Assembly: GCA_014526335.1 (NCBI GenBank)
Contig: JACTAT010000106.1
Location: 228,325 to 292,324 of the forward strand
Length of the DNA stretch: 64,000 nucleotides
Direction of reading: 5' to 3'
Source of the DNA: Chrysaora quinquecirrha
Taxonomy: Eukaryota; Cnidaria; Scyphozoa; Semaeostomeae; Pelagiidae
Each line of letters opens with the position of its first letter. The first letter of the stretch is position 1. The notes beneath the pieces are model-generated. The model searched no databases and had not been told where the DNA came from. It saw nothing but the letters and a program-made list of their open reading frames with translations. Below, piece after piece: positions 45,401 to 56,429 of the stretch. Position numbers and translations under genes: made by a program.

Positions 45401-48400
45401 ATTAAGAAGAAAAGAGCTGCTATATCAGAAGATACCATCAATGCATTCTTTGATAACCTAACATCTGAATTGAAAGACCTAGATCCAAGTAACATCTGGA
45501 ATTATGATGAAACAAACCTGACTGATGATCCAGGAAACAAGAAGATTCTATGTAAACGGGGCTGTAAATATCCTGAACGCATTATCAACACATCCAAAGC
45601 TGCAATTAGTCTGATGTATTGTGGAAATGCAGTTGGAGAGCTTTTGCCCCCATATGTAGTATACAAAGCTGAACACCTTTGGAGCACGTGGACCGAAGGA
45701 GGTCCAAAAGGCACAGTCTACAACAGATCTAAGTCTGGTTGGTTTGACAGTCACACCTTTCAAGATTGGTATTTTAAGCTGGTCTTGCCAACATTGAAAA
45801 AGCAAACAGGAAAGAAGGTGATCATGGGGGACAACCTTTCTTCCCACATCAACCCACAAGTTATTCAGTCTTGCATCGACAACAACATTGCCTTTATCTG
45901 CCTCCCACAGAATTCAACTCACCTCACACAGCCTCTTGATGTTGCATTCTATAGACCAATGAAGATGGCTTGGAGGAAAGTGCTTTCTGATTGGAAAAGG
46001 AAGTCTCGATCTAATCAAAGCAGTGCTATGCCAAAAGACAAGTTTCCCCAGCAGCTATCATTGTTGCATGAAGCATTGGAAGTAGACAACAGAGCTGCAG
46101 AGAACCTCAAAGCAGGCTTCAGAAAAACTGGCATATTTCCTCTAAACAGAAATGAAGTACTCAAAAGGCTTCCAAGCAAGAGAGACGACTCAAGCTTAAT
46201 CAGCGAAACTTTTATTGAAAAGCTTGCTGACTTGAGGTCTGACACAGCCAAAGAGCCCAGGAAAAAGAAAAAGAAGCTCAATGTTCCCCCAGGTGTTGGC
46301 ATAACAGGAGAGCATCTGCAAGCTTCTGTTTCAGAAGCAACAACCAAGGAGCCAATTCCAAATGACGAAGAAGAGATTGACTTGTTGGTTGAAGAAGACG
46401 AGGAACTGGAGCAAGAAGAAGAACTTGAGTCCCTGCCAGGTGATGAGTTAGAGGCTGAAGTTTCTGTTGGTGATTATGTCATCGTAGAGTATGAGGAGGA
46501 ATTATTCCCGGGAAGAGTTGAATCATCTTTCAATGGAGAAGCTGAGGTCAATGTCATGGTGAAATCTGGAAACTTTTGGCGTTGGCCAAGGGTAAAGGAC
46601 CAGATTAGTTATAGATGGCCAAGTGTTCAGCAAAAAATCATGCCTCCTGAGCCTGTAAACAACAGAGGTTGCTTTAGAGTCCCAGAACTAGAATCACACT
46701 GGAAATGTTGAAAAATGTTCCATGATAAATGTATGTTTACTAGCAAAATATTGTGTGCTTTATACCTTCTTACTGAATTAGTTATAACATTTTCATTTTC
46801 TATCTCAGCAACCCTCAACGACCGAGTCTTAGTTTACTAATGAGCGAAAATCTACCATGATTACACAGAAATATTATAGCATGCTGATCTCTAGCTACTA
46901 TCATACTGGTTTGGGCTTCCCTTGTTTAACTCAGTGATTTGATTAGCAGAAAAATGGCAAAGATTTTGAACTTTGGGGTCCCTGTTTGGGGTATTTCCAT
47001 TGTTCAATTTACTAGATATGCCACCCAGACAAGTAAATTTTTCCGAATTCCCCTAAATATGGTTTTTAATCAATCTCTGCATAAAGATAGTATAGTCAAT
47101 ACGTGCAGGAGGCCCCCAAGGGGGGGGGGGTGCAAAATCACGCAATCACGCGCAATTTTTCGACGATTCACGCAATCACGCACGATATAACTTCATTTTC
47201 ACGCGCGTACAACTTCAGGCGTTGCTCCCCGAAATTTTGTGCAGGATCTGTATTCAGACTGCTTAACTTTGTATATATAAATGGTTGGCCTTGAAAAATT
47301 CTTTCCACGACGAGTTTGTAACAGGGAACACACAAAATTAAGATTTTAAGGGGCTTGATTAATTCATCATATGAGAGAATGACAGAAATATAGTTAGCTG
47401 ACAATGCTCGATGGATACAAGGGCATTCCTGCATTCAAGCAACCTCTCAGTTATGTCGTCAACACTGTAAATCACGAAATCATGAGCTGTACCAAAGCAT
47501 TTCACGCGACACGCAGGATCTTACATTCACGCATTCACGCGCAAAAATTTCTCGTTTCCCGAAATCACACATGAAAAATGGTCCAATAACGCATCACGCA
47601 GAACCGCTTGGGGGGCCTCATGCAGATGTCCGACTTTTTGTGATGGACATTTTGCTTATACGATTTTTACAAAGAAATGCTTAAGACATTGATTTTGTTT
47701 TAGCATCCTAAAAGGAAGAAACTTTTACAAGATTATGAAGTACCAAGATTCTTTGTCGATGATTTGTTTCGTTATGCTGGAGAGAAAAGAAGGCCACCGT
47801 ATAGGTAATTAGTCTTTGAGTAGTAAAAACTTCAAAATTCAAGAAAATGTGGAAAGGTTTGAAAGAAAAACTGCGAGAAAAAGTGATGTATCTTTCTTTT
47901 GGACATAGTAATTCTGGTTGAACAAATATGTCCAAACATTTTCCCGCTTTTTCTAGTACACGCTTTTTTTTTATAAGGAACCTACCTCAAGGCCTAGGTC
48001 TTAAAGTTCCTTATTTTTGGGCCTCTTTTGAGGCAATTGTAGTTCCAAAAGTTTCTTAATAGTTCCTTAATTTTAACAGCGGTCTTAACAATACAAGAGC
48101 ACATACAGTGGTCTTAACAATAAAAGAGAGACATTTGCATGTGAGCAAAGCTCGAGACTACTCAAAGAAACATTTGATACATGCTTAACGTACAATTTAT
48201 GTGGTTTTCGACTGCAAATGAATGGAACCGGCTTTCTAGTTCTTGATTATTTGCAGTGATAAAAGTATTCAACATTCAAAAGTTCCTTAATGATTTTCTC
48301 TTTAGTAGTATAAGTTCTTTAAATTTTCGGGCCTTCTACATGTAGGTTCCTTATAAAGTGTTTTTTTATAAAAAAAGCGTGTAAGTTCAGAAAAGTGAAG

Positions 48401-50929
48401 CTAGATCGAATAAGCTGACACGGGATACAGCTAGATGACTAATAGACCTTTTCAACGAAAGTCTAATATGATTGAGGGGTTGAGATGTCCCAAACTTTGA
48501 TCTTAGGATTTCGATGCTAAAGTCGTATAAAGCATCAAAAACTTAGTATAAAGGCATTTTTTTATAAGGAAGTGCTTTATAAGGAAGATAGTACTCGGGC
48601 TGGCAAAAACTTAAGGAATTTCTAGTACTGGACCGGAGACTACTAAGGAATCTGACTTTTTCTTTAACTTAGCATATCGATTAAAAAATGAAGTTTTGAA
48701 ATAACAGAGCAAGCAATACTTATCGTCAATGGTTTTCAATCAGTGTTCATTTCTACTCGTCTTCTGAAACCTTTATGACCTATATTTCCTTGACCATTGG
48801 TTGTTTTTAAGAATCACAAAGTAAGAAGTTAAGGAATTGCTAAGGAATATTGAGTACTCAATTTTCACCATCAGTTAAGGAATTTTCAGTACTGATCCTG
48901 AGCCGAACTTCCTTATAAATAAATGCGTGTAGGTGCAAAGTTTCATTGTCCTAGCGTTTGTAATGTTGATTTTATGAGTGTTTCTCACATAAAGTCGAAA
49001 ACTTTAAACGCTCATAAAATGATTAATACAAGCGCTAAGATAGAAAAAATTTTTAACCCAGACTAATAAAAATGAATTGAAGAGTCCAAGTGAGAAAACG
49101 AACCCTTCCTGTCTACACAAAACCGGCTTTTTCGTTCTGATGTTGACAGATTCCAAAACGCTTAGATGAAGCAAGAATCTAGCTCTGCCACTTATTCGAA
49201 AACAATCCTCGCTGTATTTTTCTGTGCACACTAGTTGATCGAGTATATATCTTTTTGCAGATGGTTCGTTATGGGACCGAGTAGATCCGGAACTGGAATA
49301 CACATTGATCCTCTCGGCACGAGTGCTTGGAATGCTCTTGTGTGTGGTCATAAAAGATGGGCACTGCTACCGTCGCATACCCCTCGTGATCTCGTCAAAG
49401 TTCAAAGACGTGAAGGCAAAGATCAGTCCGATGAAGCAATCATGTGGTTTGAAAAGATCTATCCGAAAACACAGTTACCGACCTGGCCGCAAAACTGTCA
49501 ACCGGTAAGTGACTATGTTCTCTACCTCCCCCTTTTCTTATAAGTGCAAGTTTCAACATCCATTCTCCCTCTTGAAATCGAATGTAGTGACCAACCTTCA
49601 AACAGCGGACATCTTTCTACAACGGACAATATCCCACAGTTGTCCGTTATGTGGAGGTGCGTCTGTGTTTTGTTACCAAATCAAAATGTATCGAAGAGAG
49701 AGAGAAAAACACATTTGATCAGCACATTTTCGTAATAAAATCGTAAAAAAGCACTACAGAATTCCTCGAAAAGTTTTTTGTACCGTTGTTTACCATCTTC
49801 GTCTTCTACCCCAACTCCATCTTCCTGAGCATCGACGACGACATTTGCTGCACCTGTCCAGACTAGTGCATGTACCAAAGATAGTCATGTCTGGATCTAT
49901 CAAAGAAGAATCATTACATATCATATTAGGTAATAAGCATGCATGCCGAGTGCTTCTTAAACGCGAAGGTGCTGTGGCGTCGTGGTGCAATCCAGCTGAC
50001 TCGTGGTGTCAGAAAGTCAGTGTGGCCAGGGTGAGTCCAGCCACGGCAGCATCACGGAGGGTCGAGGTCTCGATTAGCTAACCTACTACTGAGATCCTAG
50101 CGCCTGGCGCTAAAACACCATTTCGCCCTAATGTAATTTTTGTACGGGTATGTTCCGCCCATATGGATGGGTTTTTGGCTATGATTTTAACAAAATCCCC
50201 AACAGGGTGGGGAATTGAAAAAATTTTTTAAATTTCCATTTATTTTAGTCCAAATAGTGTTAATACACTCTTTCTTTTTTTTAATAAGCAACTGTTCAAT
50301 AAGCAACCAGGGCTTAGATTGTGCTAAAATTTCTGGTGAAATAGCTTTGTTATACTGTACATCCTTGCAAATTTGTCAGTTACATTGAGAAGCCAGAAAA
50401 GAGCCAAAATAAGAGATGTTAGGGGTTACCAAGCATTCTGTGACGGCTGAAATCCTAGATATGTTAAGCAACTCTTGAGGGCTGGACCAAAGTCAAGTTG
50501 CTTATCGAAAAAAAAAGTGTATTACGGCAAAGATGTTCATATCGTAGTGCAATTTGAAGCAATAGTATAGCTTGGAAAGTATATTTATCTCATATCCGGC
50601 TTGTTATTACCCAAATATAGGGTAACTAACCCCTAAAAAGGAATTACCCCCTTGATTATACCTAACTAACCTTGTCGTTCAAAATCCTCCTCATCAGGTC
50701 CAATGAAGTCTGTCATGTCATCGAATTCTTCTTCGTCTGCATCTGAAATCCGAATTTTCGGCATAATTATGTTTATCATTCATGTTGTGATAATTACGAT
50801 GTAAATGATGATGGTGGTTGTGATTAAGAAGATGATTTGGATTGCAATGATGATGATGATGACGAAAATGACGATGATGATGATGGTTATGAATCGTGAT
50901 TCCAAGATGATGATGACGGTTGAAGATGG

Positions 50930-50998
<69 letters not shown>

Positions 50999-53900
50999 CG
51001 ATGATGTTGACGACGATGGTCATGATGATGATTTTGATAATGATGATGATTTTGATGATGATGATCATGTTTATGACGATGGTGATGATCACAGTGGTAA
51101 TGATACTGATGATGATGATATAATTATTATGATGGTGGTGATGATGATGTTAATATTAATGATGATGATTATGCGATTATGGTGCTGTTTATGATGATTA
51201 TGATGCAGGTGATGTATGATGGAACTGAGAAGTAGAGGTTATGTACAGATGATGATGAAGGCGGCAAGGTGACAGAGTTCTCGCGCGTTGATGATCGATA
51301 CTTCAAGATGGGCCAGGTGAAAAACGCGGAGCCCACGGATTTTATTTGCCGCGTGATCGAGTTCTGCGTTTTGTCACCATAGTATAAGACCGAAAAAGAA
51401 AAACGTTCCGCGTTTTGGGCCTGGTTGCTGAATTGTTTCTGCTAGTGATACCTGAGTAATTTCGTAAATAGTGCGCTGAATAAGACTTTCGTTCTCATTA
51501 TTCTATCAAAAGACAATGAAAATATAACTTACTGCAAAATGCAAATGCAAAACCAACAACAAAAACGAAAATCCAAAATGTCTTCATGCTTTGAAAATTT
51601 AGTTCAAAGCAACTCTGCAATACAAAAAATATTACTATTACAGTAAATCAATATACACAGGTATAGGTAAATATAAGCATGTAAAAAGTAAAAAACAGTA
51701 TATTCTCTACTCCAACTAAAACTTACAAACCTGCACAGTGCACACGAAGATACAGTAGACCAAATAAAATTTCAGCTGATGAGCTGAATCCAATGGTTTT
51801 TCCGCTGGACCAAAGAAGCCCGATTCAATAGCGAATACTGGGTGTGCTCAATCAACAGAGCCCTTTTGTGGAGCGGAAGAATTTTACAAAGTCACTTGTA
51901 CAGTACTTCTCAAGACGGTTCACCCTTTCGTTCTATAATAGGAGTAGCCATTTTTAAAACATGGAATATAGAATGTGGAATGGAGCGTTGGATTTGCATT
52001 TATTATGTTGGAATGATATGGAATGACATTAATTTTTTTCTTTTTGCACCGTTGAGGGATGTCATCAGTACCGTGGAGGATGTTCAATATCGTGGGGGAA
52101 AATCATCAGAACCTTCGAGGGATATCATCAGTTTGTGGGAGGATAGCATCAGTACCGTTGAGGGATACCTTAGTATCATTGAGGCATATCATCAGTACCA
52201 TGGAGGATGTTCAGTAGAGTGGAGGGATATCATTAGAACCGTCGAGAATATGATCAGTTCTGTGGAGGGGTACCATCAGTACCGTGGACGTGGAGTGTAG
52301 GGAATTTCCCAGTGTGGTGTGAGATTGAGCGTCGGTGCAATGTCCCCACAAATGAACATGCTTTAAAAGGAAACAAAACAAAAAGCACACAGAATCAAAT
52401 TTAATCAGCATTTTGGTAGTACAATCAGTATTAAAAAACAGCAAATTATGAAGGAGACTGCAGTTCAAGTTCTTGCTTCAGTTCTTCACCATCTTCGTCT
52501 TTTTCCTCCCCATCTTCGTCTTCCACTTCTCCATCGCCATGATCCTGAGCATCGACCGGCGACAAAGTCTGCACAAGTCGACCCTGGTGCATTGGCCGAA
52601 GATTGGATCTGTCGGAAAAGAATAATCATCACACAAATGCATTTCAAAATTGCGATGAACAGCGGAAACATTTTCGGGCATACTTAAAAGCTTTTCTTGT
52701 CCGACACTCCTCAGAGTGTGAACATCAGAAACAGGTCGAAACAATAAACTAAGGCAGAATGTATACCAAGTTGCGGCTCAAAATGCACCAATCAGAAAGA
52801 GAAGCCGATATTGGCATTGTGTTTTAAACACCAATCAGCTTGGGGCATTCGGAGCGATTCTATAATAGTATTTCTTTTCTTGTTGGCGTATCCAGATACA
52901 TCGATACAACCTCGTTCCAAGGCCCCAAATTGAATTTCCTCGAAGCTCAACCGTCAAATCGATTTTGGCCCTGGTACAGGCCACAAAATCTGCCAAAATA
53001 CTGGCAATTTTTGCCTAGGCATAAAAACAAGATGTAGATTCCGAAAGCAGATGTTCTTAGAAAGGAAATGCAAAGAATAACTGTAAGGCAAGATACAATA
53101 TCTCATGTGGCATCATTTGTTGGTTTTTATAGATGTTTTTTACATAGTTTTCGGCCTGCAGGTTGAAATCAAAGCCAAGTGTTACAAGTCAAAATTATGA
53201 ATTACGTCATTACATTACTAAGAAATATAATCTTCATTTTTCAGCTTGAAATCCTACAAAAGCCTGGGGAGACAGTTTACGTCCCTGCCGGCTGGTGGCA
53301 TGTGGTTATGAACTTAGATGATACGATAGCAGTGACACAGAATTTTTGTTCGGTGGCGAGTTTTTCAGTCATATGGCACAAAACTGTCAGGTAAGCGGAT
53401 ACTGATGATGTCATCTATAGCTTTGCACGATCTGCCTAGTAAGAACAGGTTAAACAAGTGAAAGTGAAGGTGAAATGGTGTTTTAGCGCCAGTCACTAGG
53501 ATCTCAGTGGTAGGTTAATTAATCGAGACCTCGGCCCTGGCTGTGGCGCTACCGTGGATGGGCTCGAACCCTGACCACACTGAGCTTCTAACACCACAAG
53601 CCAACTGGATTACACCACGACACCACATCACCTTATCATGATTAACAGATAACTTCATGTAAATGTAAAGTAGGTCTTTTTATGATCGTTCTATACTTTC
53701 TATCTTCTAACGTCAATAGACATACGTCATAATGACTAGAACTTTTTGAATGGTACAAAATTTCAAAATTGCGACCAACAGCGGAAACTTCGCTGGACAT
53801 ACTAAAAAGCTCTTTTCGTCTGACACTCCTCAGAGTATAAACGCCAGAAACAGACCGAAACACTTGAAAAAGGTGGAATTTAAACCCAGATGCGCCTCGA

Positions 53901-54417
53901 ATTGCTGATTACACTAATAATGCTTTAAAATGTTTTCTTTTTTCGCAGAGGGCGGCCCAAATTATCAAAGAAATGGTACAAAGTGCTCAAAGTGAGTTTG
54001 TTGCCAAATAATTTGTCGAATTATATTTAGCTAACTAACTACCTAACCAACTAACTAACTAACTAATTAACTAACTAACTAACTTACTAACTAACTGACT
54101 GACTAACTAACTAACTAATTAACTAATAAACTAACTAGCTAGCTAGCTAACTAACTAACTGACTAACTAACTAACTAACTAGCTAAATTACTAACTTACT
54201 AACTAACTAACTAACTATCTAACTAGCTAACAACTAAGTAACTAACTAACTCAGTAACCAACTAATAAAATAACTAGCTAACTAACTAACTAACTAACTA
54301 GCTAACTAACTAACTAACTAACTAACTAACAAACTAACTAATTAAATAACAAACCAACTAACTAACTAGCTAACTAACTAACTAACTACAACTAACTAAC
54401 CACCTACTTAGCTAACC

Positions 54418-54454
<37 letters not shown>

Positions 54455-56429
54455 GCAAACTAACAAACTGACATACTAACTAACTAACAAACTAACTAAC
54501 TAACTAACTAAATAATTAACTATTAACTAATGAACTTTCTAACTAACTAACCAACTAAGTAACTTACTAACTAAAAAACTAACTTACTAACTGTGATATA
54601 CCCCTGTCAAATATTTAGAATCGTCGTCTGGATTCGTGACCATTTTACTTGAAACAACGAAATCCGTAAATAAAGGATATTTAAATTTCATTTTAGAAAC
54701 ATCGACCAGAAATGGCAAAGATTGCTGATACGGTAAATGTCGATGACGACACAGGAGTTGCATCAGATTCAAGTTCTTCTTGTTCATCGAGTTCTTCATC
54801 AAGTTCTGAAAGTAGTTCTGCTTCAGAGAGTGAATCAGATTCAGCATCGGATAGTGAAGAAGAAAGAGAAAGAGATAAACACGATAATCGAGCTAAAAGG
54901 TGACAAATTGGAGTTTTTGTTTTACTTCTTTTCCTTCTCCTTCTTCTTCTTTTTTCTTTCTAATTTTCTTCCCCTTCGTCTTCCTCTTTTTTCCAAAGTT
55001 CATCTTCTTCGTCTACTTCTTTTTTCTTTCTAATTTTCTTCCCCTTCGTCTTCCTCTTTTTTCCAAAGTTCATCTTCTTCGTCTACTTCTTTTTTCTTTC
55101 TAATGTTGTTCTTTGTCTTCCTCTTTTTTTCCTTCCAATGTTCTTCCTCTTCGTCTTCTTCTTTTTTCCAATGTTCACCTTCTTCGTCTTCTTATTTTTT
55201 CTTTCTAATGTTGTTCTTTGTCTTCTTCTTTTTTCTTTCTAATGTTCTTCCTCTTCGTCTTCTTCTTTTTTCCAATGTTCATCTTCTTCGTCTTCTTCTT
55301 TTTTCTTTCTAATGTTGTTCTTTGTCTTCTTCTTTTTTCTTTCTAATGTTCTTCCTCATCATGTTTATCTTTTTTCTTTATTATGTTCTTCTTCTTTGTC
55401 TTCTCCTTTTTTCTTTATTATGTTCTTCTTTGTCTTATTCTTTTCACTATCTAGTGTTCATCTTCTTCGTCTTATTCTTTTTTCTTTCTAATGTTTTTTT
55501 ACTTTATCTTCTTTTTATTTCTTTGTCATGTTTTCCTTCGTCTTCTTCTTGTTTCTTTCTAGTGTACTTCTTCATGTTCTTCTTTTTTCTTTATATGTTC
55601 TTCTGCTTCTTCTTCTTCTTCTTTTCTTTCTAATGTTCTTCCTCTTGTCTTCTTCTTTTTTTCTTTCTTATGTTATTCTTCTTTGTTTTCTTCCCCTTAT
55701 CTTTTTTCTCCTGCAGCTTCTTCTTGAACAGACTGCTGCTTCTCCTAATTTATTCTCTTTTTATCTTCCGTCTTCGTGTTCTCCTTCCATTCCCTCTTCG
55801 TCTACTTCTACTTCTACTTCTTATTCTTGTTCCTCCTATTCTTCTCCTTATTCTTCTTCTTGTTCTTCTTCTTTTTCCTTTCTAACATTGTTCTTCTTTG
55901 TCTTCTTCCCTTTTCCTTTTTTCATGCAACTTCTTCTTGAATAGACTGCCACTTCTCCTTCTTTGTCCTCTTCTATTCCTCTTCTTCCGTCGTCATTCTC
56001 TCTTTTATCCCGCTTCTTCTACTTCTTGTTCTTGTTCTTCCCCTGCTTCTTCTTCTTAATAGTCTTCTTTACTGCTGCTGCTGCTGCTTCTTCTCCCTGC
56101 TGCTGCCCTGTGTTTTTCAACTTTCCTGTCTTCTTCATATTCTTCTTTTACTACAGCATCTTCTTCTTCTTCCTAACCTCCCTCTTCTTCCTCTTTTCTT
56201 TCTCTTCTTTTTCTACTACTTTGTCTTTTTCCAAATCTTCTTCAAAATCTTCTTCTGCTTCTTCTTTCCTTCTTCTTCTTTTGCTCTTTCTCCCTTTTCT
56301 TATGCTTTCTCACTAATTCTTATTTTTTATTTCTTGTTCTTCTTGTACTTCTTCCTAAAAACTCTTTCATTAGAAACTGAGAAAAGTTCATTATTATTCT
56401 TTTCTTTCAGGCGAAAACTGGATGAGTAA
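39413..56429 (+). CDS. JMJD6: JMJD6, arginine demethylase / lysyl hydroxylase
   Basis: Nine exons, all in phase with GT-AG borders: 39413-39476, 41144-41352, 43437-43589, 47704-47804, 49261-49504, 53245-53390, 53949-53991, 54697-54899, 56411-56429 (393 residues; human about 403). JMJD6 hydroxylates lysines of splicing factors such as U2AF65, and arginine demethylation has been reported; it acts in the nucleus. Landmarks of the family are present: 'KWTME', '[20 protein letters not shown]', '[14 protein letters not shown]', '[15 protein letters not shown]', Fe ligands in '[14 protein letters not shown]' and '[11 protein letters not shown]', 'HKRW', 'ITWF'-like 'IMWF', 'QNFCS', 'HKTVRGRPKLS'. 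Exon 8 encodes the poly-Ser/acidic tail ('[20 protein letters not shown]') and a basic end completed by the 19-base last exon ('RRKLDE'). If intron 8 is retained, translation stops at once after 'RAKR'. The introns are large and full of mobile elements and simple repeats. Confidence 0.97.
39477..41143. other. JMJD6 intron 1
   Basis: Holds a MITE (39775-40084) with ends 'gaggggggctg' and 'aaagcccccctc', and many 'cgggtttt' phrases inside. A dispersed repeat (40640-40755) is shared with 52.65 and 53.76 kb, with 'gaggagtgtcagacg' and 'agtatgcccgaagatg'. The stretch 40110-40370 has 'ctattgttt' phrases. No gene. Confidence 0.6.
41837..42962. mobile_element. Non-autonomous element with 5-bp target duplication, copy 2
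   Basis: Ends 'caggggcggatccag' and 'ctggatccgcccctg', flanked by CGAAC on both sides (41832-41836, 42963-42967). Interior carries 'gagcaccagtggaagtgacg' in tandem (about 42450-42560) and 'tgactggtgct' near both ends. Same family as 18368-19481 but diverged inside. In JMJD6 intron 2. Non-coding. Confidence 0.95.
43821..44193. mobile_element. MITE, GGGGGGTACTT family, copy 2
   Basis: Ends 'gggggggggtacatgactt' and 'aagtaaccccccgggc' approximate inverted repeats; body shared with 24109-24460. In JMJD6 intron 3. Confidence 0.82.
44330..44790. other. Repeats upstream of the pogo-like gene
   Basis: Three related phrases, 'ggggttactttggccc' (44347), 'gggggttactttgacccc' and 'gggggcactttggccc' (44760), plus an inverted pair 'ggaaccgtaaaac'/'gttttacggttcc'. 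They may be transposase-binding sites of the pogo-like element or part of a separate MITE. Confidence 0.5.
44982..46711 (+). pseudogene. Pogo/Tigger-like transposase (one frameshift)
   Basis: From [11 protein letters not shown] a psq-type helix-turn-helix is visible ('[20 protein letters not shown]', '[18 protein letters not shown]'). After a one-base slip near 45309 the frame continues '[19 protein letters not shown]' into a DDE_1 catalytic region: first Asp in '[15 protein letters not shown]', second in '[13 protein letters not shown]', third in '[20 protein letters not shown]'. These three Asp residues are the pogo catalytic triad. A basic stretch and an acidic stretch (about 46360-46450) follow, then a C-terminal '[20 protein letters not shown]' segment that could be a small beta-barrel reader domain; this is inference. 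The copy is otherwise open. It lies in JMJD6 intron 3 in the same orientation. Weak 25-bp inverted repeats (44311-44332 and 46802-46828, core 'gagggttgc') may be its ends. Confidence 0.9.
47109..47619. mobile_element. MITE with GAGGCCCCCAAG ends
   Basis: Ends 'gaggcccccaag' and 'cttggggggcctc', with GTGCAG/ATGCAG as a probable 6-bp duplication. Arrays of 'cacgcaatcacgc' lie near both ends. In JMJD6 intron 3. Non-coding. Confidence 0.75.
47959..48381. mobile_element. MITE, CACGCTTTTTTTTATAAGGAAC family
   Basis: Left end 'cacgctttttttttataagg', right end 'tttttttataaaaaaagcgtg', flanked by TA. Repeats of 'agttccttaa' inside. In JMJD6 intron 4. Confidence 0.85.
48442..49075. mobile_element. Foldback-type MITE interrupted by a second MITE
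   Basis: The outer element starts 'atagaccttttcaacgaaag'; its second half resumes after 48931 ('ggtgcaaagtttcattgtcc'). The inner element 48553-48931 ('catttttttataaggaag' to 'cttccttataaataaatgcg') is a near copy of 13585-13969. In JMJD6 intron 4. Confidence 0.75.
49505..49964. other. JMJD6 intron 5, first part
   Basis: A repeat with 'accatcttcgtcttctaccc' and 'cctgagcatcgacgacgac' (about 49785-49890) is related to 52480-52600. No exon. Confidence 0.5.
49965..50130 (+). mobile_element. tRNA-derived SINE, copy 2
   Basis: Starts 'gaaggtgctgtggcgtcgtg', A-box-like 'ggtgcaatccagctga', degraded B box 'ggtgagtccagcc', ends 'aaaacaccatttcgccct'. Same family as 24899-25076 and 53463-53635. In JMJD6 intron 5. 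Confidence 0.82.
50143..50225. repeat. Fragment of the GGGGGGTACTT MITE family
   Basis: 'gtacgggtatgttccgccca' and 'gattttaacaaaatcccc' match the inverted end of the elements at 24.1 and 43.8 kb. Confidence 0.65.
50266..50519. mobile_element. MITE, AATAAGCAAC family, copy 2
   Basis: Ends 'cactctttcttttttttaat' and 'ttatcgaaaaaaaaagtg' with TA flanks; nearly the same as 27777-28023. In JMJD6 intron 5. Confidence 0.88.
50780..51200. repeat. (GAT)n trinucleotide repeat
   Basis: An interrupted run of 'gatgatgat' with an uninterrupted core at about 50934-50997. The Asp-rich and Met-rich frames over it are artefacts. In JMJD6 intron 5. Confidence 0.95.
51201..53244. other. JMJD6 intron 5, last part
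   Basis: 52060-52300 holds imperfect units of about 30-35 bp built on 'catcagtaccgtggagg'. 52480-52830 is a dispersed repeat with 'tttcgggcatac' and 'gacactcctcagagtg', shared with 40.7 and 53.8 kb. 52905-53119 is the inverted copy of 24464-24715. No exon between 49504 and 53245 is needed by the JMJD6 frame. Confidence 0.6.
53463..53635 (-). mobile_element. tRNA-derived SINE, copy 3
   Basis: Minus-strand copy with 'ggtgtaatccagttgg' (A-box region) and 'ggttcgagccc' (B box). In JMJD6 intron 6. It is followed at about 53755-53880 by another copy of the 'gacactcctcagagt' dispersed repeat. Confidence 0.85.
54028..54595. repeat. (CTAA)n tetranucleotide repeat
   Basis: About 570 bp of 'ctaactaactaa' with scattered variants ('ctag', 'ttaa', 'caaa'). 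Fills most of JMJD6 intron 7. Confidence 0.97.
54905..56405. repeat. 1.5-kb polypyrimidine tract (TTC/CTT-rich)
   Basis: JMJD6 intron 8 is almost purely pyrimidine on the plus strand, with higher-order repeats such as 'ttttctttctaatgttcttc' and 'cttcgtcttcttctttttt'. The first two units (54955-55100) are nearly exact duplicates of about 70 bp. The Phe/Ser/Leu-rich frames over it are artefacts. Confidence 0.95.

Noticed and set aside
44311..46828. Firm terminal repeats for the pogo-like element
   Set aside because: The 25-bp inverted match is imperfect with gaps and lacks a clear TA duplication, so it is only mentioned as possible.
50718..51194. Poly-Asp, poly-Met and Ile-rich frames
   Set aside because: They are translations of the (GAT)n repeat.
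54900..56316. Chain of Phe/Ser/Leu-rich 'membrane protein' frames
   Set aside because: Products of the pyrimidine tract in JMJD6 intron 8; the JMJD6 frame joins exons across it.
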